NCBI GenBank assembly: GCA_016716275.1 | Contig: JADJWR010000001.1 | Span: 186,001-250,000, forward strand | Direction: 5' to 3' | Origin: Burkholderiales bacterium | GTDB taxonomy: Bacteria > Pseudomonadota > Gammaproteobacteria > Burkholderiales > Burkholderiaceae_F | Length of the DNA stretch: 64,000 nucleotides | Shown here: positions 16,628-27,183 of the stretch, piece by piece | How positions within the stretch are numbered: position 1 is the first letter of the stretch | Layout of the letters: each line of letters opens with the position of its first letter | Translations under genes and position numbers: made by a program | The notes under the pieces: model-generated | The model's input: the letters and a program-made list of their open reading frames with translations, nothing else | The model's database searches: none | What the model was told of the DNA's origin: nothing

Positions 16628-17527
16628 ATGACCCCGATCCGACTGCCGCTCGACGCGCGCGCCTACGCGACGCTGCTGGCCTGCACAACGCTCTGGGGCC
16701 TGCAGCAGGTCGTCATCAAGGTCACCCTGCCGTCGGTCTCGCCGCTGGCACAGGCGGCGATTCGCTCGTTGCTGGCAGCCGTGTTGCTGCTCGGCTGGGC
16801 GCGGTGGCGGGGCATCGGCCTGTTCGGCCGCGACGGCACGCTGCCGGCGGGGCTGGCCGCCGGCTTCCTGTTCGCGGCCGAGTTCTGCTTCATCTACGGC
16901 GGCCTGGCGCACACCACCGCCTCGCGGATGGTGGTGTTCGTCTACCTCGCGCCGGTGCTCACCGCGCTCGGCCTGGCGCTGGTCGTCCCGGGCGAGCGGC
17001 TGGCGCCGCTGCAATGGGCCGGCGTACTGCTGGCCTTCGCCGGGCTGGTGGCGGCGTTTGCCGACAGCTTCGGCGCCGGCGGCCGCGGCACGCTGCTCGG
17101 CGACGCATTCGGCGTCATCGCTGCCGCGCTGTGGGCGGCGACCACGGTGCTGATACGCGGCTCGCGGCTCGCCGGGGTGTCGGCGGAGAAGACGCTTTTC
17201 TACCAGCTGACCGTCTCGGCCGCGCTGCTGCCGCTGGCCGCCTGGGCGGTCGGCGAGCCGGGTGTGGTGCGGCTCGACGCGCTGGCGGTGGGCAGCCTGC
17301 TGTTCCAGGGTGTGGTGATCGCCTTCGCCAGCTATCTCGCCTGGTTCTGGCTGCTCACCCGCTACTACGCCGGCCGGCTGGCGGTGTTTTCCTTTCTCGC
17401 GCCGCTGTTCGGCGTCGCCTTCGGCGTGCTGCTGCTCGGCGAGCGGATGAGCCCGACCTTTGCCTTCGCGGCGCTGCTGGTCGGCGCGGGCATCGGACTG
17501 GTCAACCTCCGGCCGCGAGCGCGGTGA
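16628..17527 (+). CDS. EamA/DMT-family exporter
   Basis: 299 residues with ten predicted membrane segments in two EamA repeats. LWGLQQVVIKV lies in the first helix, and LGDAFGVIAAALWAATTVLIRG starts the second repeat. The family exports amino acids or other small metabolites. The start at 16628 is 136 bp from the divergent PNPOx gene. Substrate not predictable. Confidence 0.85.
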   Translation: MTPIRLPLDARAYATLLACTTLWGLQQVVIKVTLPSVSPLAQAAIRSLLAAVLLLGWARWRGIGLFGRDGTLPAGLAAGFLFAAEFCFIYGGLAHTTASRMVVFVYLAPVLTALGLALVVPGERLAPLQWAGVLLAFAGLVAAFADSFGAGGRGTLLGDAFGVIAAALWAATTVLIRGSRLAGVSAEKTLFYQLTVSAALLPLAAWAVGEPGVVRLDALAVGSLLFQGVVIAFASYLAWFWLLTRYYAGRLAVFSFLAPLFGVAFGVLLLGERMSPTFAFAALLVGAGIGLVNLRPRAR

Positions 17528-17560
17528 ACCGAAGGGCCGGTCGGGCGGTCAGTGCTATCG

Positions 17561-18493
17561 ATGAAGCGACGTGCCCTGCTGAAGAGCCTGCCGGCGCTGG
17601 CCGGCACGGCGCTGCTGCCCGCAGCGGCGCAGCCGGCGCCGCTGCGCCGGACGATCCCGGCCAGCGGCGAGCGGATCAACGCGATCGGCCTCGGCACCTG
17701 GCTTACCTTCGACGTCGGCGACCAGGTGGTGCAGCGTACCCGCCGGCAGCAGGTGCTGCAGGCGTTCTTCGCCGCCGGCGGCGGCATGATCGATTCGTCG
17801 CCGATGTACGGCCGCGCCGAGCGACTGCTCGGCGAACTGCTGCCGCAGGTCAAGCACGCCGGCCGGCTGTTCAGCGCCACCAAGGTGTGGACGGCGTTCG
17901 GCCGCATCGGACCGGCGCAGATGACCGAGTCGCTGCGCCTGTGGGGAAGCGGCGCCGATGGCCGCGTTGCCGGCCGCGAGCCGCGCCGCTTCGACCTGAT
18001 GCAGGTGCACAACCTGCTCAACTGGCCGGAACACCTGAAGACGCTGCGTGCCTGGAAGGACACGGGCCGCTTCCGCTACATCGGCGTGACCACCTCGCAC
18101 GGCAGCCGGCACGACGAGATGCGGCGCCTGCTCAGCAGCGAGCCGGTCGACTTCATGCAGATCACCCTGAATCTCGCCGACCGCTCGGCGCTGCCGCTGA
18201 TCGAGCTTGCCGCCTCGCGCGGCGTGGCGGTGATCGTCAACCGGCCCTTCGATGGCGGCCTGCTGTTCAACCGGGTCGGCGAACGCCCCCTGCCGGAGGC
18301 GGCGCGCGAGACCGGCTGCACCGGCTGGGCGCAGGCCTGCCTGAAGTGGATCCTCGCCCACCCGGCGGTGACCTGCGCCATTCCGGCGACCACCAACCCG
18401 GCGCACGCAACCGAGAACATGGGCGCGTTGCTCGGCCCGCTGCCGGATGCGGCACAGCAGCGGCGGATCGCCGCCGCGTTCGATGCGCTGTAG
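17561..18493 (+). CDS. Tat-exported aldo/keto reductase
   Basis: 310 residues. The N-terminus MKRRALLKSLPALAG resembles a twin-arginine signal ending near AAAQPAP. The mature protein is an aldo/keto reductase with the catalytic tetrad visible: Asp and Tyr in IDSSPMYGRAE, Lys in FSATKVW and His in DLMQVHN. NADPH-binding residues lie in the C-terminal third. ATG 17561 was chosen over GTG 17552. Export with bound cofactor would suit the Tat route. Substrate unknown. Confidence 0.75.
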   Translation: MKRRALLKSLPALAGTALLPAAAQPAPLRRTIPASGERINAIGLGTWLTFDVGDQVVQRTRRQQVLQAFFAAGGGMIDSSPMYGRAERLLGELLPQVKHAGRLFSATKVWTAFGRIGPAQMTESLRLWGSGADGRVAGREPRRFDLMQVHNLLNWPEHLKTLRAWKDTGRFRYIGVTTSHGSRHDEMRRLLSSEPVDFMQITLNLADRSALPLIELAASRGVAVIVNRPFDGGLLFNRVGERPLPEAARETGCTGWAQACLKWILAHPAVTCAIPATTNPAHATENMGALLGPLPDAAQQRRIAAAFDAL

Positions 18494-18569
18494 CGACGAC
18501 GGCTGAAGCCGGTCAAGCCCGGCCGCGGCGCCTGGGGTAGCCTGTGATCGAGGAGCCTGCCTGCCGCGG

Positions 18570-19116
18570 ATGATGAGACAGCTGCCCAACGCGATCACCG
18601 TGCTGCGCGCGGCGCTGATCCCGTTGCAGGCCTGGCTGCTGCTGCGAGGCGACTACGGGCTGGCATTCGCCCTGTTCGTCGTCTCCGGCCTGAGCGACCT
18701 GGCCGACGGCTGGATCGCGCGGCGCTTCGACCTGCGCACGCGCTTCGGCGCCATCGCCGACCCGCTCGCCGACAAGATCACCATGCTCACCGTGGCGCTG
18801 CTGCTGGCGACGCAGGGCTGGCTGCCGTGGTGGTTTGCGCTGCTGGTGGTCGGCCGCGACCTGCTGATCGTCGGCGGCGCCGCCGCCTATCACTTCCTGA
18901 TCGGCGAGGTCGAGATGGCGCCGAGCTTCGTCTCGAAGCTGAACACGGCGCTCGAGTTCGGCTTCCTGGCCGGCGTGCTGGCGCTCGCCGCCGGCCATCT
19001 CGACGAAGGGCCGTGGTTCGCGGCGCTGCTTTATGCGACCGCGGCGACCGTGATCGCCTCCGGCGCCTCCTACGTGCTGGTCTGGAGCCGCAAGGCGATG
19101 CACGAGCGGCGCGCTG

Positions 19117-19130
<14 letters not shown>
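18570..19130 (+). CDS. CDP-alcohol phosphatidyltransferase (PgsA/cardiolipin-type)
   Basis: 186 residues, four to six membrane segments. The family signature is complete: Asp43, Asp46, Gly47, Ala50, Arg51, Gly60, Asp64 and Asp68, coordinating divalent metal and the CDP-alcohol. It transfers a phosphatidyl group to an alcohol such as glycerol phosphate or phosphatidylglycerol. The short length suits PgsA- or Crd1-like members. Its last 14 bases overlap the convergent aldolase gene. Confidence 0.8.
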
Positions 19131-20166
<1,036 letters not shown>

Positions 20167-20329
20167 CGTGCAGTCCTCCGAGGTAGACGGTGTGAGGCGC
20201 GCGCCCAGTGGAAGTTCCACGGCGCGCGCGGCCGATCCGGTTCTGTTGCCACATTAACCGCCACGCCGGCCGGCCGCTTTGCAGCCGGTCAACGGCGGGG
20301 CGGATTCCCGCCGCCGCCGCGGGGCACCA

Positions 20330-21421
20330 TCAGCCGCGCTGCCAGACGCCGGTCTCGCGCAGCGTCGTTTCCTGCTCGCCGGTGACGAGGTGGGTCACCA
20401 CCTGCTTGACGGCGCGGGCCTCATACAGTGGCTCGATGTTCACCGGCAGGTCGAAGCCGGGGACAAAGCGCTGCAGGACGATCGCCGCGATCGGCACGCC
20501 GAGCCGGTGCAGGGCGTTGGTGCCGCCCATGAAACGGCCGGCCAGTTCGATCGGCACGTACTCGCCGGCGGCATTGCGCCGCGCCTGCAGGTTGAACAGG
20601 CCGCGCCAGCCGTGGCGCCAGGCGGCCTGGCCGTAGTCCATCGCCAGCGCCTGCAGCGCCGGCTCGCGCAGCAGCACCGTGTCGAGCGCCGCGCCGCGCA
20701 CGTGCCGCGACTGCCAGGTGGCGAGGAAGTGGCAGCCGTCGTCGTCGAGCATGGCGAGCGCCAGCGGGCTGCCCGGCTGCACCGGCGCGAACCACAGCGG
20801 CATGCCGGCGTCGAGCATCGCGGCAGTCAGCGTCGGCGACGGGTCGATCGCCTCCTGCACCACCATGCCGCCGGCGGCAAGCGCCGCGGCGACGTGCCGC
20901 TCGTCGAGCAGCAGGCGCACGCCGTTGGAGCCGAAGCCCTCGCGCGGCTTGGCTACCAGCGGGAAGCCGGCCTCCTCGATCAGCCGCGCGACGCCTTCGG
21001 CGTCGATGGCGCTGCGCGCGAACGGCAGCCCGTTTTCCGCCGCCCACCGCGCGCTCGCCCACTTGTCGCGGATCACCTCGGCCATCCGCACGCTGCCGGC
21101 CAGCGCGCGCGCGCCGTCGCGGCCGTGCGCCCAGTGGGCGAGCGCCACCACGTCGTCGTCGCGCGTCGGCACGACGAGGTCGGGGTCGTAGCGGCGGACC
21201 AGTTGGTCGAGCTGCGCCAGCAGCGCCTGCCGCTGCCGGGCGGGCGGTGACAGGTGGCAGGCGTCCATGCGGAAGTTGTTGACCGCACCCGCCTCGGAGT
21301 TCATGCCGATCAGCTCGAACCGCTCGCGGCCGAGGGCCTCGATGCTTTCGAGCAGGCCGGTGCCGACCAGGCTGCCGACGCTCATCAGCAGCAGGCGGAA
21401 ACGGCGGGGCGCGGCGCTCAT
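20330..21421 (-). CDS. ATP-grasp carboxylate ligase-like protein
   Basis: 363 residues. A Rossmann-like pre-ATP-grasp domain (LLMSVGSLVGTGLLESIE; PDLVVPTRDDDVVALA) is followed by the ATP-grasp fold (RDKWASARWAAENGLPF, FPLVAKPREGFGSNGVRLL, VVQEAID, FNLQARRNAAGEYVPIELAGR). Such enzymes make an acylphosphate and ligate an amine or thiol. Partner substrates unknown. It is 12 bp downstream of the Bug receptor gene and likely the last gene of that operon. Confidence 0.75.
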   Translation of the reverse strand: MSAAPRRFRLLLMSVGSLVGTGLLESIEALGRERFELIGMNSEAGAVNNFRMDACHLSPPARQRQALLAQLDQLVRRYDPDLVVPTRDDDVVALAHWAHGRDGARALAGSVRMAEVIRDKWASARWAAENGLPFARSAIDAEGVARLIEEAGFPLVAKPREGFGSNGVRLLLDERHVAAALAAGGMVVQEAIDPSPTLTAAMLDAGMPLWFAPVQPGSPLALAMLDDDGCHFLATWQSRHVRGAALDTVLLREPALQALAMDYGQAAWRHGWRGLFNLQARRNAAGEYVPIELAGRFMGGTNALHRLGVPIAAIVLQRFVPGFDLPVNIEPLYEARAVKQVVTHLVTGEQETTLRETGVWQRG

Positions 21422-21433
21422 CGGCGGGGCCGG

Positions 21434-22426
21434 TCAATCGAGCGCCAGGCCGGCGCGGCGGGCGACTTCTGCCCAGCGGGCGATCTCGGCGGCGATGTGG
21501 GCGCGGAACTGTGCCGGCGTGCTGCCGACCGGCTCGGCGGCGACGGCGGCGAGGCGCTCGCGAACCTCCGGCAGGGCAAGGATGCGCACGACCTGAAGCT
21601 GCAGCTTCGAGACGATCGCCGGCGGCGTGCCGGCCGGCGCCAGCAGGCCTTGCCACGAACTCACCTCGAAGGCGGGGAAGCCCGCTTCGGCCATCGTCGG
21701 CACGTCGGCGAGCTGTGGCAGGCGCCTGTCCGAGGTCACCGCCAGCGCGCGCAGCCTGCCCGACTGCATCAGCGGCATCGCCGACAGCGCCGACATGAAG
21801 CCGAGGTCGACCTGCCCGCCGGCGATCGCCGTCTGCGCCGGCGCGGCGCCGTTGTACGGCACGTGGGTCAGGCGGATGCCGGCACGCTGTTCGAACAGCG
21901 CCGCGGCGAAATGCGCCGACGAGGCAACGCCGAAGGTGGCGTAGGTCAGCCCGTCGGGGCGCGCGCGGGCCGTCTCGACCAGTTCGCCGACCGAGCGCGC
22001 CGGCAGCGACGGCGAGACGACGAGCGCCAGCACCGCCGAGGTCAGCTGCGTCACCGGTGCGAAGTCGCGCAGCGTGTCGTAGGTCAGCTGCCGGTACACC
22101 GCCATGTTGGTGGCCGTCTGCACGGCGCCGAGCAGCAGCGTGTAGCCGTCGGGCTCGGCGCGGGCGACGTGCTCGAAGGCGATGCGCGAGCCGGCACCGG
22201 GCTTGTTCTCGACCAGCACCGGCTGGCCCCAGGCCTGTTGCAGCCGGTGGCCGATCTCGCGCGCCAGCTGGTCGGTCGGGCCGCCCGGCGTGAAGCCGAC
22301 GACGATGCGGATCGGCCGCGCGGGGTAGTTAGCGGCGGCGTCCAGCGCGATGGCCGGTGAGGCTGCGATCGCGAGGAGCGCCGCGGCCAGCCAGGCGCCG
22401 ATGCCCGGCCGCAGGAGCGCCCTCAC
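21434..22426 (-). CDS. Bug-family (tripartite tricarboxylate transporter) solute receptor
   Basis: 330 residues. A signal peptide ends near SPAIALDA, followed by the Bug hallmarks YPARPIRIVVGFTPGGPTDQLAREI, VLVENKPGAGSRIAFEHVARAEPDGYTLLLG and THVPYNGAAPAQTAIAGGQVDL. Bug receptors bind carboxylates in the periplasm. No TctA or TctB membrane genes lie nearby, which is usual for the many orphan Bug proteins of Burkholderiales. It is 28 bp from HMG-CoA lyase in the same direction. Confidence 0.9.
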   Translation of the reverse strand: MRALLRPGIGAWLAAALLAIAASPAIALDAAANYPARPIRIVVGFTPGGPTDQLAREIGHRLQQAWGQPVLVENKPGAGSRIAFEHVARAEPDGYTLLLGAVQTATNMAVYRQLTYDTLRDFAPVTQLTSAVLALVVSPSLPARSVGELVETARARPDGLTYATFGVASSAHFAAALFEQRAGIRLTHVPYNGAAPAQTAIAGGQVDLGFMSALSAMPLMQSGRLRALAVTSDRRLPQLADVPTMAEAGFPAFEVSSWQGLLAPAGTPPAIVSKLQLQVVRILALPEVRERLAAVAAEPVGSTPAQFRAHIAAEIARWAEVARRAGLALD

Positions 22427-22454
22427 GCTGCGCGCCGGCTCGACGCGAGCCCCG

Positions 22455-23366
22455 TCATGCCGCCAGCTTCGCCGCGATCGCGTTGCCGGCGCGGGCGAAG
22501 GCCTTGCGGCCGAGGATGCCGCTTATCCACTGGCCGGTTGCAACCACCTTGGCCAGGTCGATGCCGGTGTCGATGGCGAGTCCCTGCAGCAGGTACAGCA
22601 CGTCCTCGGTGGCGACGTTGCCGGTGGCGCCCTTGGCGTACGGGCAGCCGCCGAGGCCGGCGACGCTGGTGTCGAAGGTCGAGATGCCCATCTCGAGGCA
22701 GGCGTAGATGTTGCCGATCGCCTGGCCGTAGGTGTCGTGGAAGTGGCCGGAGACGTCGGCCAGCTCGTAGTGCGCGAGCGCGGCTTCCATCGCCGCCTGC
22801 GTCGCCCGCGGGGTGGCCACGCCGATGGTGTCGGCGACGCCGCAGTGCTGCACGCCGATCTCCCTCATCAGCCGGGCCACGTAGCCGACTGCCTCCGGCT
22901 TCACCTCGCCCTGGTACGGGCAGCCGACGGCGCAGGAAATGGCGCCGCGCACGCGGATGCCGTGAGCACGCGCCGCGGCGACCACCGGGCGGAAGCGCTC
23001 GATCGACTCGGCGATCGAGCAGTTGATGTTCTTCTGCGAGAACGCCTCGCTGGCGGCGCCGAAGACGACGATCTCGTCCGCCCGGGCGGCGAGCGCGCCC
23101 TCGAAGCCCTTCATGTTCGGCGTCAGCACCGAGTACACCACGCCGGGCCTGCGGCGGATGCGCGCCATCACCTCGGCGGCGTCGGCCATCTGCGGCACCC
23201 ACTTCGGCGAGACGAAGCTGGTCACCTCGATGTTGCCGAAGCCGGCGTCGGTCAGGCGGTCGACCAACTCGACCTTGACCTCGGCCGGGATCATCTGCTT
23301 CTCGTTCTGCAGCCCGTCGCGCGGGCCGACGTCGACGAGGGTGACTTTGCTGGGCAGGGCAGCCAT
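22455..23366 (-). CDS. Hydroxymethylglutaryl-CoA lyase
   Basis: 303 residues. VDVGPRDGLQNEK at residues 11-23, the metal-binding HFHDTYGQ and the catalytic-cysteine loop GLGGCPYAKGATGNVATEDV identify HMG-CoA lyase. It cleaves HMG-CoA to acetyl-CoA and acetoacetate, the last step of leucine/isovalerate catabolism (LiuE role). The start at 23366 has AAGGAG upstream. It is about 13 kb from the carboxylase genes rather than in one liu operon. Confidence 0.9.
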   Translation of the reverse strand: MAALPSKVTLVDVGPRDGLQNEKQMIPAEVKVELVDRLTDAGFGNIEVTSFVSPKWVPQMADAAEVMARIRRRPGVVYSVLTPNMKGFEGALAARADEIVVFGAASEAFSQKNINCSIAESIERFRPVVAAARAHGIRVRGAISCAVGCPYQGEVKPEAVGYVARLMREIGVQHCGVADTIGVATPRATQAAMEAALAHYELADVSGHFHDTYGQAIGNIYACLEMGISTFDTSVAGLGGCPYAKGATGNVATEDVLYLLQGLAIDTGIDLAKVVATGQWISGILGRKAFARAGNAIAAKLAA

Positions 23367-23413
23367 GGGGGACTCCTTGATCCTGGGCGATGCTAGCGCC
23401 GCAGCGGCGCCCC

Positions 23414-24367
23414 TCAGTAGCCGCGCGCGCGCTCGACGAAGCCGGGCAGCGACGACGGCGCGGCGCCGCGCTCCAGTCGCGCGATCGCCTCGGCGATCTG
23501 CTGCGCCGCCGGCTCGCGCGGTGTCGGCCCCGAAAGGTGCGGCGTCACCGTGACCTTCGGGTGGTGCCAGAAGCGGTGCTCCGGCGGCAGCGGTTCGACG
23601 CGGAACACGTCGAGCACCGCGCTCGCCAGGTGGCCCTCGTCGAGCAGCGCCAGCAGGTCGTCGTCGACGATCGTGCCGGCGCGGCCGACGTTGATCAGAT
23701 GGCTGCCCGCCGGCAACTGCGACAGGCGCGCGCGGTCGAGCAGGTCGCGCGTCTCTTCGGTCAGCGGCAGCGCGTCGACCAGGATCTGCGTGCCGGCCAG
23801 GAAGTCGGCCAGCCCGGCGGCTCCGGCGAACGACTCGACGCCGTCGAGCTGCTTCGGCGTACGCGACCAGCCGCGCACCGGGTAGCCGAAAAGGTTTGCC
23901 GCCTGCGCGATCTGCGCGCCGATCGCGCCCAGGCCAAGCACGCCGACGGTCGGCGGCCGGCCGCGCGGCCGGTCGGCATTCCAGTCCGGCAGCGCGGGCG
24001 CGCCGCCGAAGCGGTCGAGCCCGCGGGTGATGCGGGCGATGTAGAAGCACACGTACTCGGCCATCTTCGGCGCCATGCCGGCGTCGACCAGGCGCATGAC
24101 CGGCAGGCCCGGCGGCAGCCCGGCCATCGCCAGCAGCCGCTCGACGCCGGCGCCGGCGTTGAACACCGCCCGCAGGCCGGTCTCGACGGTGAAAAGCTCC
24201 GCCGGCGGCAGCCAGACCACCGCGTAGCGCGCATCGATCCGCCGGCCATCCCACAGCTCGAACCGGGCCGTGACGCCGGCCCGCGCGCAGGCCTCGCGCA
24301 GCGGCTCGACCCATTCGGCGGACTTCATGCTCGACAGGGCAACGGCGATGCGGACGGGCGAGGTCAT
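23414..24367 (-). CDS. D-2-hydroxyacid dehydrogenase, GhrA-like
   Basis: 317 residues. The NAD(P)-binding motif VGVLGLGAIGAQIAQ is in the middle, followed by the family signatures LINVGRAGTIVDDDLLALLDEG and LDVFRVEPLPPEHRFWHHPKVTVTPHLSG with the catalytic His. The best fit is a glyoxylate/hydroxypyruvate reductase A. It reduces a 2-oxoacid to the D-hydroxyacid. It is the first gene of the minus-strand run into HMG-CoA lyase, Bug receptor and ATP-grasp, and is divergent from a methyltransferase. Confidence 0.85.
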   Translation of the reverse strand: MTSPVRIAVALSSMKSAEWVEPLREACARAGVTARFELWDGRRIDARYAVVWLPPAELFTVETGLRAVFNAGAGVERLLAMAGLPPGLPVMRLVDAGMAPKMAEYVCFYIARITRGLDRFGGAPALPDWNADRPRGRPPTVGVLGLGAIGAQIAQAANLFGYPVRGWSRTPKQLDGVESFAGAAGLADFLAGTQILVDALPLTEETRDLLDRARLSQLPAGSHLINVGRAGTIVDDDLLALLDEGHLASAVLDVFRVEPLPPEHRFWHHPKVTVTPHLSGPTPREPAAQQIAEAIARLERGAAPSSLPGFVERARGY

Positions 24368-24453
24368 GGCTACGATCGGGCTGATCGAGAGGGCGAATCG
24401 CGCGGCCGGTCGGCTGCGCGAGGCCGGACGATACCCGCTTGCAGGCAGGCCGC

Positions 24454-25113
24454 GTGAAATCCGCCGACACCTCGATGCGCGAGTACTACGCGGCCCGCGC
24501 GCCGATCTACGACGAGGTCTACCTGCGGCCCGAACGGCAGGCTGATCTCGCCGAACTGCGGCAGCGGATCGCGGTGTGGTTCGCCGGGCGCGGCGTGCTC
24601 GAGGTGGCCTGCGGCACCGGCTGGTGGACGCAGTTCATCGCGCCGGCGGCGGCGCAAATGACGGCCTTCGATGCGCTCGCCGAGCCGCTGGCGTTCGCCC
24701 GGCTGCGGCCGGGCGTCGAGCGCGTCGCGTTCGTGCAGGCCGATGCCTATGACCTGCCGGAATCGCTCGGCCGGTTCGACGCGGCATTCGCCGGCCTGTG
24801 GCTGTCGCACGTGCCGCTCGAGCGCAGCAGTGAGTTCTTCGCCGGCCTGCACGCGCGGCTCGATCCCGGCGCCCGGGTGGTGCTGATCGACAACACCGAG
24901 GCGCAGTGCGAACTGTTGCCGATCGTCGAGCGCGACGCGAACGGCAACAGTTACCAGCTGCGCACATTGCCCGACGGAACGACCCATCGCGTGCTGAAGA
25001 ACTTCCCGCCGGAGGCCGCGCTGCGGTCGATGATCGGCGGTGTCGGCGCGAACGCGCAATACTGGCGCGGCGATCACTTCTGGGCGTTCTGCTACGACGC
25101 CGCAAGCCGCTAG
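24454..25113 (+). CDS. SAM-dependent methyltransferase (class I)
   Basis: 219 residues from GTG 24454; ATG 24475 is an equally possible start and neither has a strong ribosome site. The Rossmann motif VLEVACGTGWWTQFIA binds SAM. VQADAYDLPESLGRFDAAFAGLWLSHV is motif II/III, and GNSYQLRTLPDGTTHRVLKNFP lies in the C-terminal half. Substrate unknown. It stands alone after a divergent promoter region. Confidence 0.75.
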   Translation: MKSADTSMREYYAARAPIYDEVYLRPERQADLAELRQRIAVWFAGRGVLEVACGTGWWTQFIAPAAAQMTAFDALAEPLAFARLRPGVERVAFVQADAYDLPESLGRFDAAFAGLWLSHVPLERSSEFFAGLHARLDPGARVVLIDNTEAQCELLPIVERDANGNSYQLRTLPDGTTHRVLKNFPPEAALRSMIGGVGANAQYWRGDHFWAFCYDAASR

Positions 25114-25177
25114 ACGCGGCCTCGAGCGAACGCTTCCTGAAGGCGGCGATGCCGACGGCGGCAGTCGCAAGTGCCGC

Positions 25178-26596
25178 TCAGGGTGTCCTGAAGCGAAAGA
25201 GGTTGGCGGACGGAATGAAGTCCAGGCACTTGCAGGGAGTCCATCGCTCCTGGCCACCGCGGGCGCAGGGCGCTGCGGCAACGACACTACCTGCTTCGAT
25301 GCGCGGAGCCGAGACGGCTGCAGCGAGCTCGGCGGCAGGAAAGAAGTAGGGAGTGGGCGTGACAGTCCAACGTGTCGCGCGCGGCCGGCCTGCCACGTTG
25401 TAGCGGGCACGCACGCTCCACAGGTATCGAGTCGCCGGCTCGAGCTCGTGCTCGACGCGATGACTCGTTGCGGCAAGACCGATCCGCTCATAGACCAAGT
25501 CCCCGGCCAGGTGCTCCGCGTCCCGCCAGACACGGACGTCGTACGTGATGGCTTTGGCTTCGCTCAGTGAAGGTTCGTAGGACACCCACTGCTTGGGCGG
25601 AAACTGCTCCCAGGCGAGCATCGGGAACCGGGAGTCGACGACGGTGTCGGCGACACCGGTCGATCCAAACAGAACCCAATTTGGCACCGGCTGTTTGGGT
25701 TGAAGGCCACAGGCGCTGAATTTCGCTGCAATCGTTTCCCAACTCGGAGTTGGCGTCCACTCGGCGCCAAGTAGAAGCACTTCGACCAGTCGATCGCCCA
25801 GGACCGAGTAGGCGCGATCGACTTCAGCGAACAACAGCTGGCCGTCGTTCTGCGCCCACTCCGTACTCTTGCGCCGCGGACTCTGGTAGCTGGCGTGCCG
25901 CGAGGCGATCACTCGTCCCGTCTCCACGTCGATGAGCCGCCCGTCGACCGTCACTATCAGTGCGAGCAGAGGGTCCGATCCCCTGGCCATCGAGAACGAC
26001 AAGCGTGGTATGCGAACCTCCAGAGCAACGCCGAAGCCCCGTGCGGCGAGACCGCGGTAGTCCGCATCTGCGTCAGCTTGCCTGACCTCGTCGATCGGCC
26101 GAACCTCGCCGCGGAAGGCGCCTGTTTCGGTCAGCGCTGCTGCAACGCGGCGCGCGGCCGACTCTTCGGGACGCATCGCTTCCAGGCGGTCCGCAATGAT
26201 CTGTTGGATCTGGGCGGCCTGCTCTGGCGTGGTGGCCTGAAAGCCACCGACGATCCCGAACAGAACCATCATCGTCGGCACGAGGAGAAGAGCCCCCGGG
26301 TGGAAAAGCAGCATGCCGGACGGCCCTGTGGCGAGGGCGCCGAGAGAGCCGACCCCGGCCGCTGCTCCGTCCAAGGCGCCTTTGGCGACTCCCGTCGCGG
26401 CGTCGCCCGCGTAGGTTGGCTGCGCTGCGTCCGTGAGGCCTCGTACCGGAATGACCGCGACCGAAATCGGCTGCGCAGTGCCAGTCAAGATCCCCGCTGG
26501 AAGCTCCGGGGCCTTGGGCGGCGAGGAACCGCACCCGGAGAGGGCCGCGCACGCAAGAAGTGCGGCCACGGTGCCACGTACCTGCCGACGATGCAT
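25178..26596 (-). CDS. Lipoprotein of unknown function with Fn3-like C-terminal part
   Basis: 472 residues. A signal peptide with lipobox LSGC puts the lipidated cysteine at residue 22. It is followed by a Gly/Ala-rich hydrophobic segment (about 65-125), a mixed alpha/beta middle, and a C-terminal stretch that reads like a fibronectin-type beta domain (YDVRVWRDAEHLAGDLVYER; ATRYLWSVRARYNVAGRP). The codon use looks less GC-biased than its neighbours. A GGGGGAGGG ribosome site precedes the start. The 250-bp upstream gap to the STAS gene holds no recognisable feature. Not recognised as a family. Confidence 0.65.
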   Translation of the reverse strand: MHRRQVRGTVAALLACAALSGCGSSPPKAPELPAGILTGTAQPISVAVIPVRGLTDAAQPTYAGDAATGVAKGALDGAAAGVGSLGALATGPSGMLLFHPGALLLVPTMMVLFGIVGGFQATTPEQAAQIQQIIADRLEAMRPEESAARRVAAALTETGAFRGEVRPIDEVRQADADADYRGLAARGFGVALEVRIPRLSFSMARGSDPLLALIVTVDGRLIDVETGRVIASRHASYQSPRRKSTEWAQNDGQLLFAEVDRAYSVLGDRLVEVLLLGAEWTPTPSWETIAAKFSACGLQPKQPVPNWVLFGSTGVADTVVDSRFPMLAWEQFPPKQWVSYEPSLSEAKAITYDVRVWRDAEHLAGDLVYERIGLAATSHRVEHELEPATRYLWSVRARYNVAGRPRATRWTVTPTPYFFPAAELAAAVSAPRIEAGSVVAAAPCARGGQERWTPCKCLDFIPSANLFRFRTP

Positions 26597-26846
26597 TGCA
26601 TCCCTCCCCCGAGAAAACCGGGACCAGCAGAACGGATCACTCGCTGAGACGCGCAGTATCGCGAATCAGTCGCCCGAAGGCTCTCCGAGGTACCAAAGTG
26701 GCGCTACTAAGGTTCTGAGCTCGGACGTCGCTTCCTACGCGGTGGTGGCGTCGATTTCCGCCGCAGTGCGCGATCCGATCCGCGGACCGCGCCGGTCAGC
26801 GCGAATAAAGGCGCCTCAATGCACGCCGCGCAGGCCGTCGGACGAC

Positions 26847-27182
26847 CTATCGCGTTGCAGCGATCGCCTCGTCGCGCGTCGCCGTGATCGAAAACAGATC
26901 GAGAAAGCCGCCGACATCGAACAGCTGTCGGACCTTCGACGAAAGGCCGCACAGCACGAGGCGGCTGCCGGACTGGTCGGCGCGCTTCGCCGCGACGAGC
27001 AGCACGCGGAAACCGGCGCTGCTGATGTAGTCGAGATCGCGGAAGTCGACGACCAGCCGCCCGGACGGGTCGGCCACGACGGCTTCGAGCTTCTGCCCGA
27101 ACTGCGCCGCTGTCGTGCTGTCGATGCGACCCTTCACCGACAGCGCGGTGACCTGATCCAGTCGCTCCTCGTGCAAGTCCAT
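26847..27182 (-). CDS. STAS-domain anti-sigma factor antagonist (RsbV-like)
   Basis: 111 residues, one STAS domain. LVVDFRDLDYISSAGFRVLL puts serines 54 and 55 at the phosphoacceptor site, where an RsbW-type kinase phosphorylates and a PP2C phosphatase dephosphorylates. GGAGGA precedes ATG 27182. The longer frame to 27209 would overlap the next gene needlessly. It starts 1 bp after the kinase stop. It is the output switch of the module, but no sigma factor or anti-sigma target is nearby, so the partner is elsewhere. Confidence 0.85.
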   Translation of the reverse strand: MDLHEERLDQVTALSVKGRIDSTTAAQFGQKLEAVVADPSGRLVVDFRDLDYISSAGFRVLLVAAKRADQSGSRLVLCGLSSKVRQLFDVGGFLDLFSITATRDEAIAATR

Positions 27183-27183
27183 C

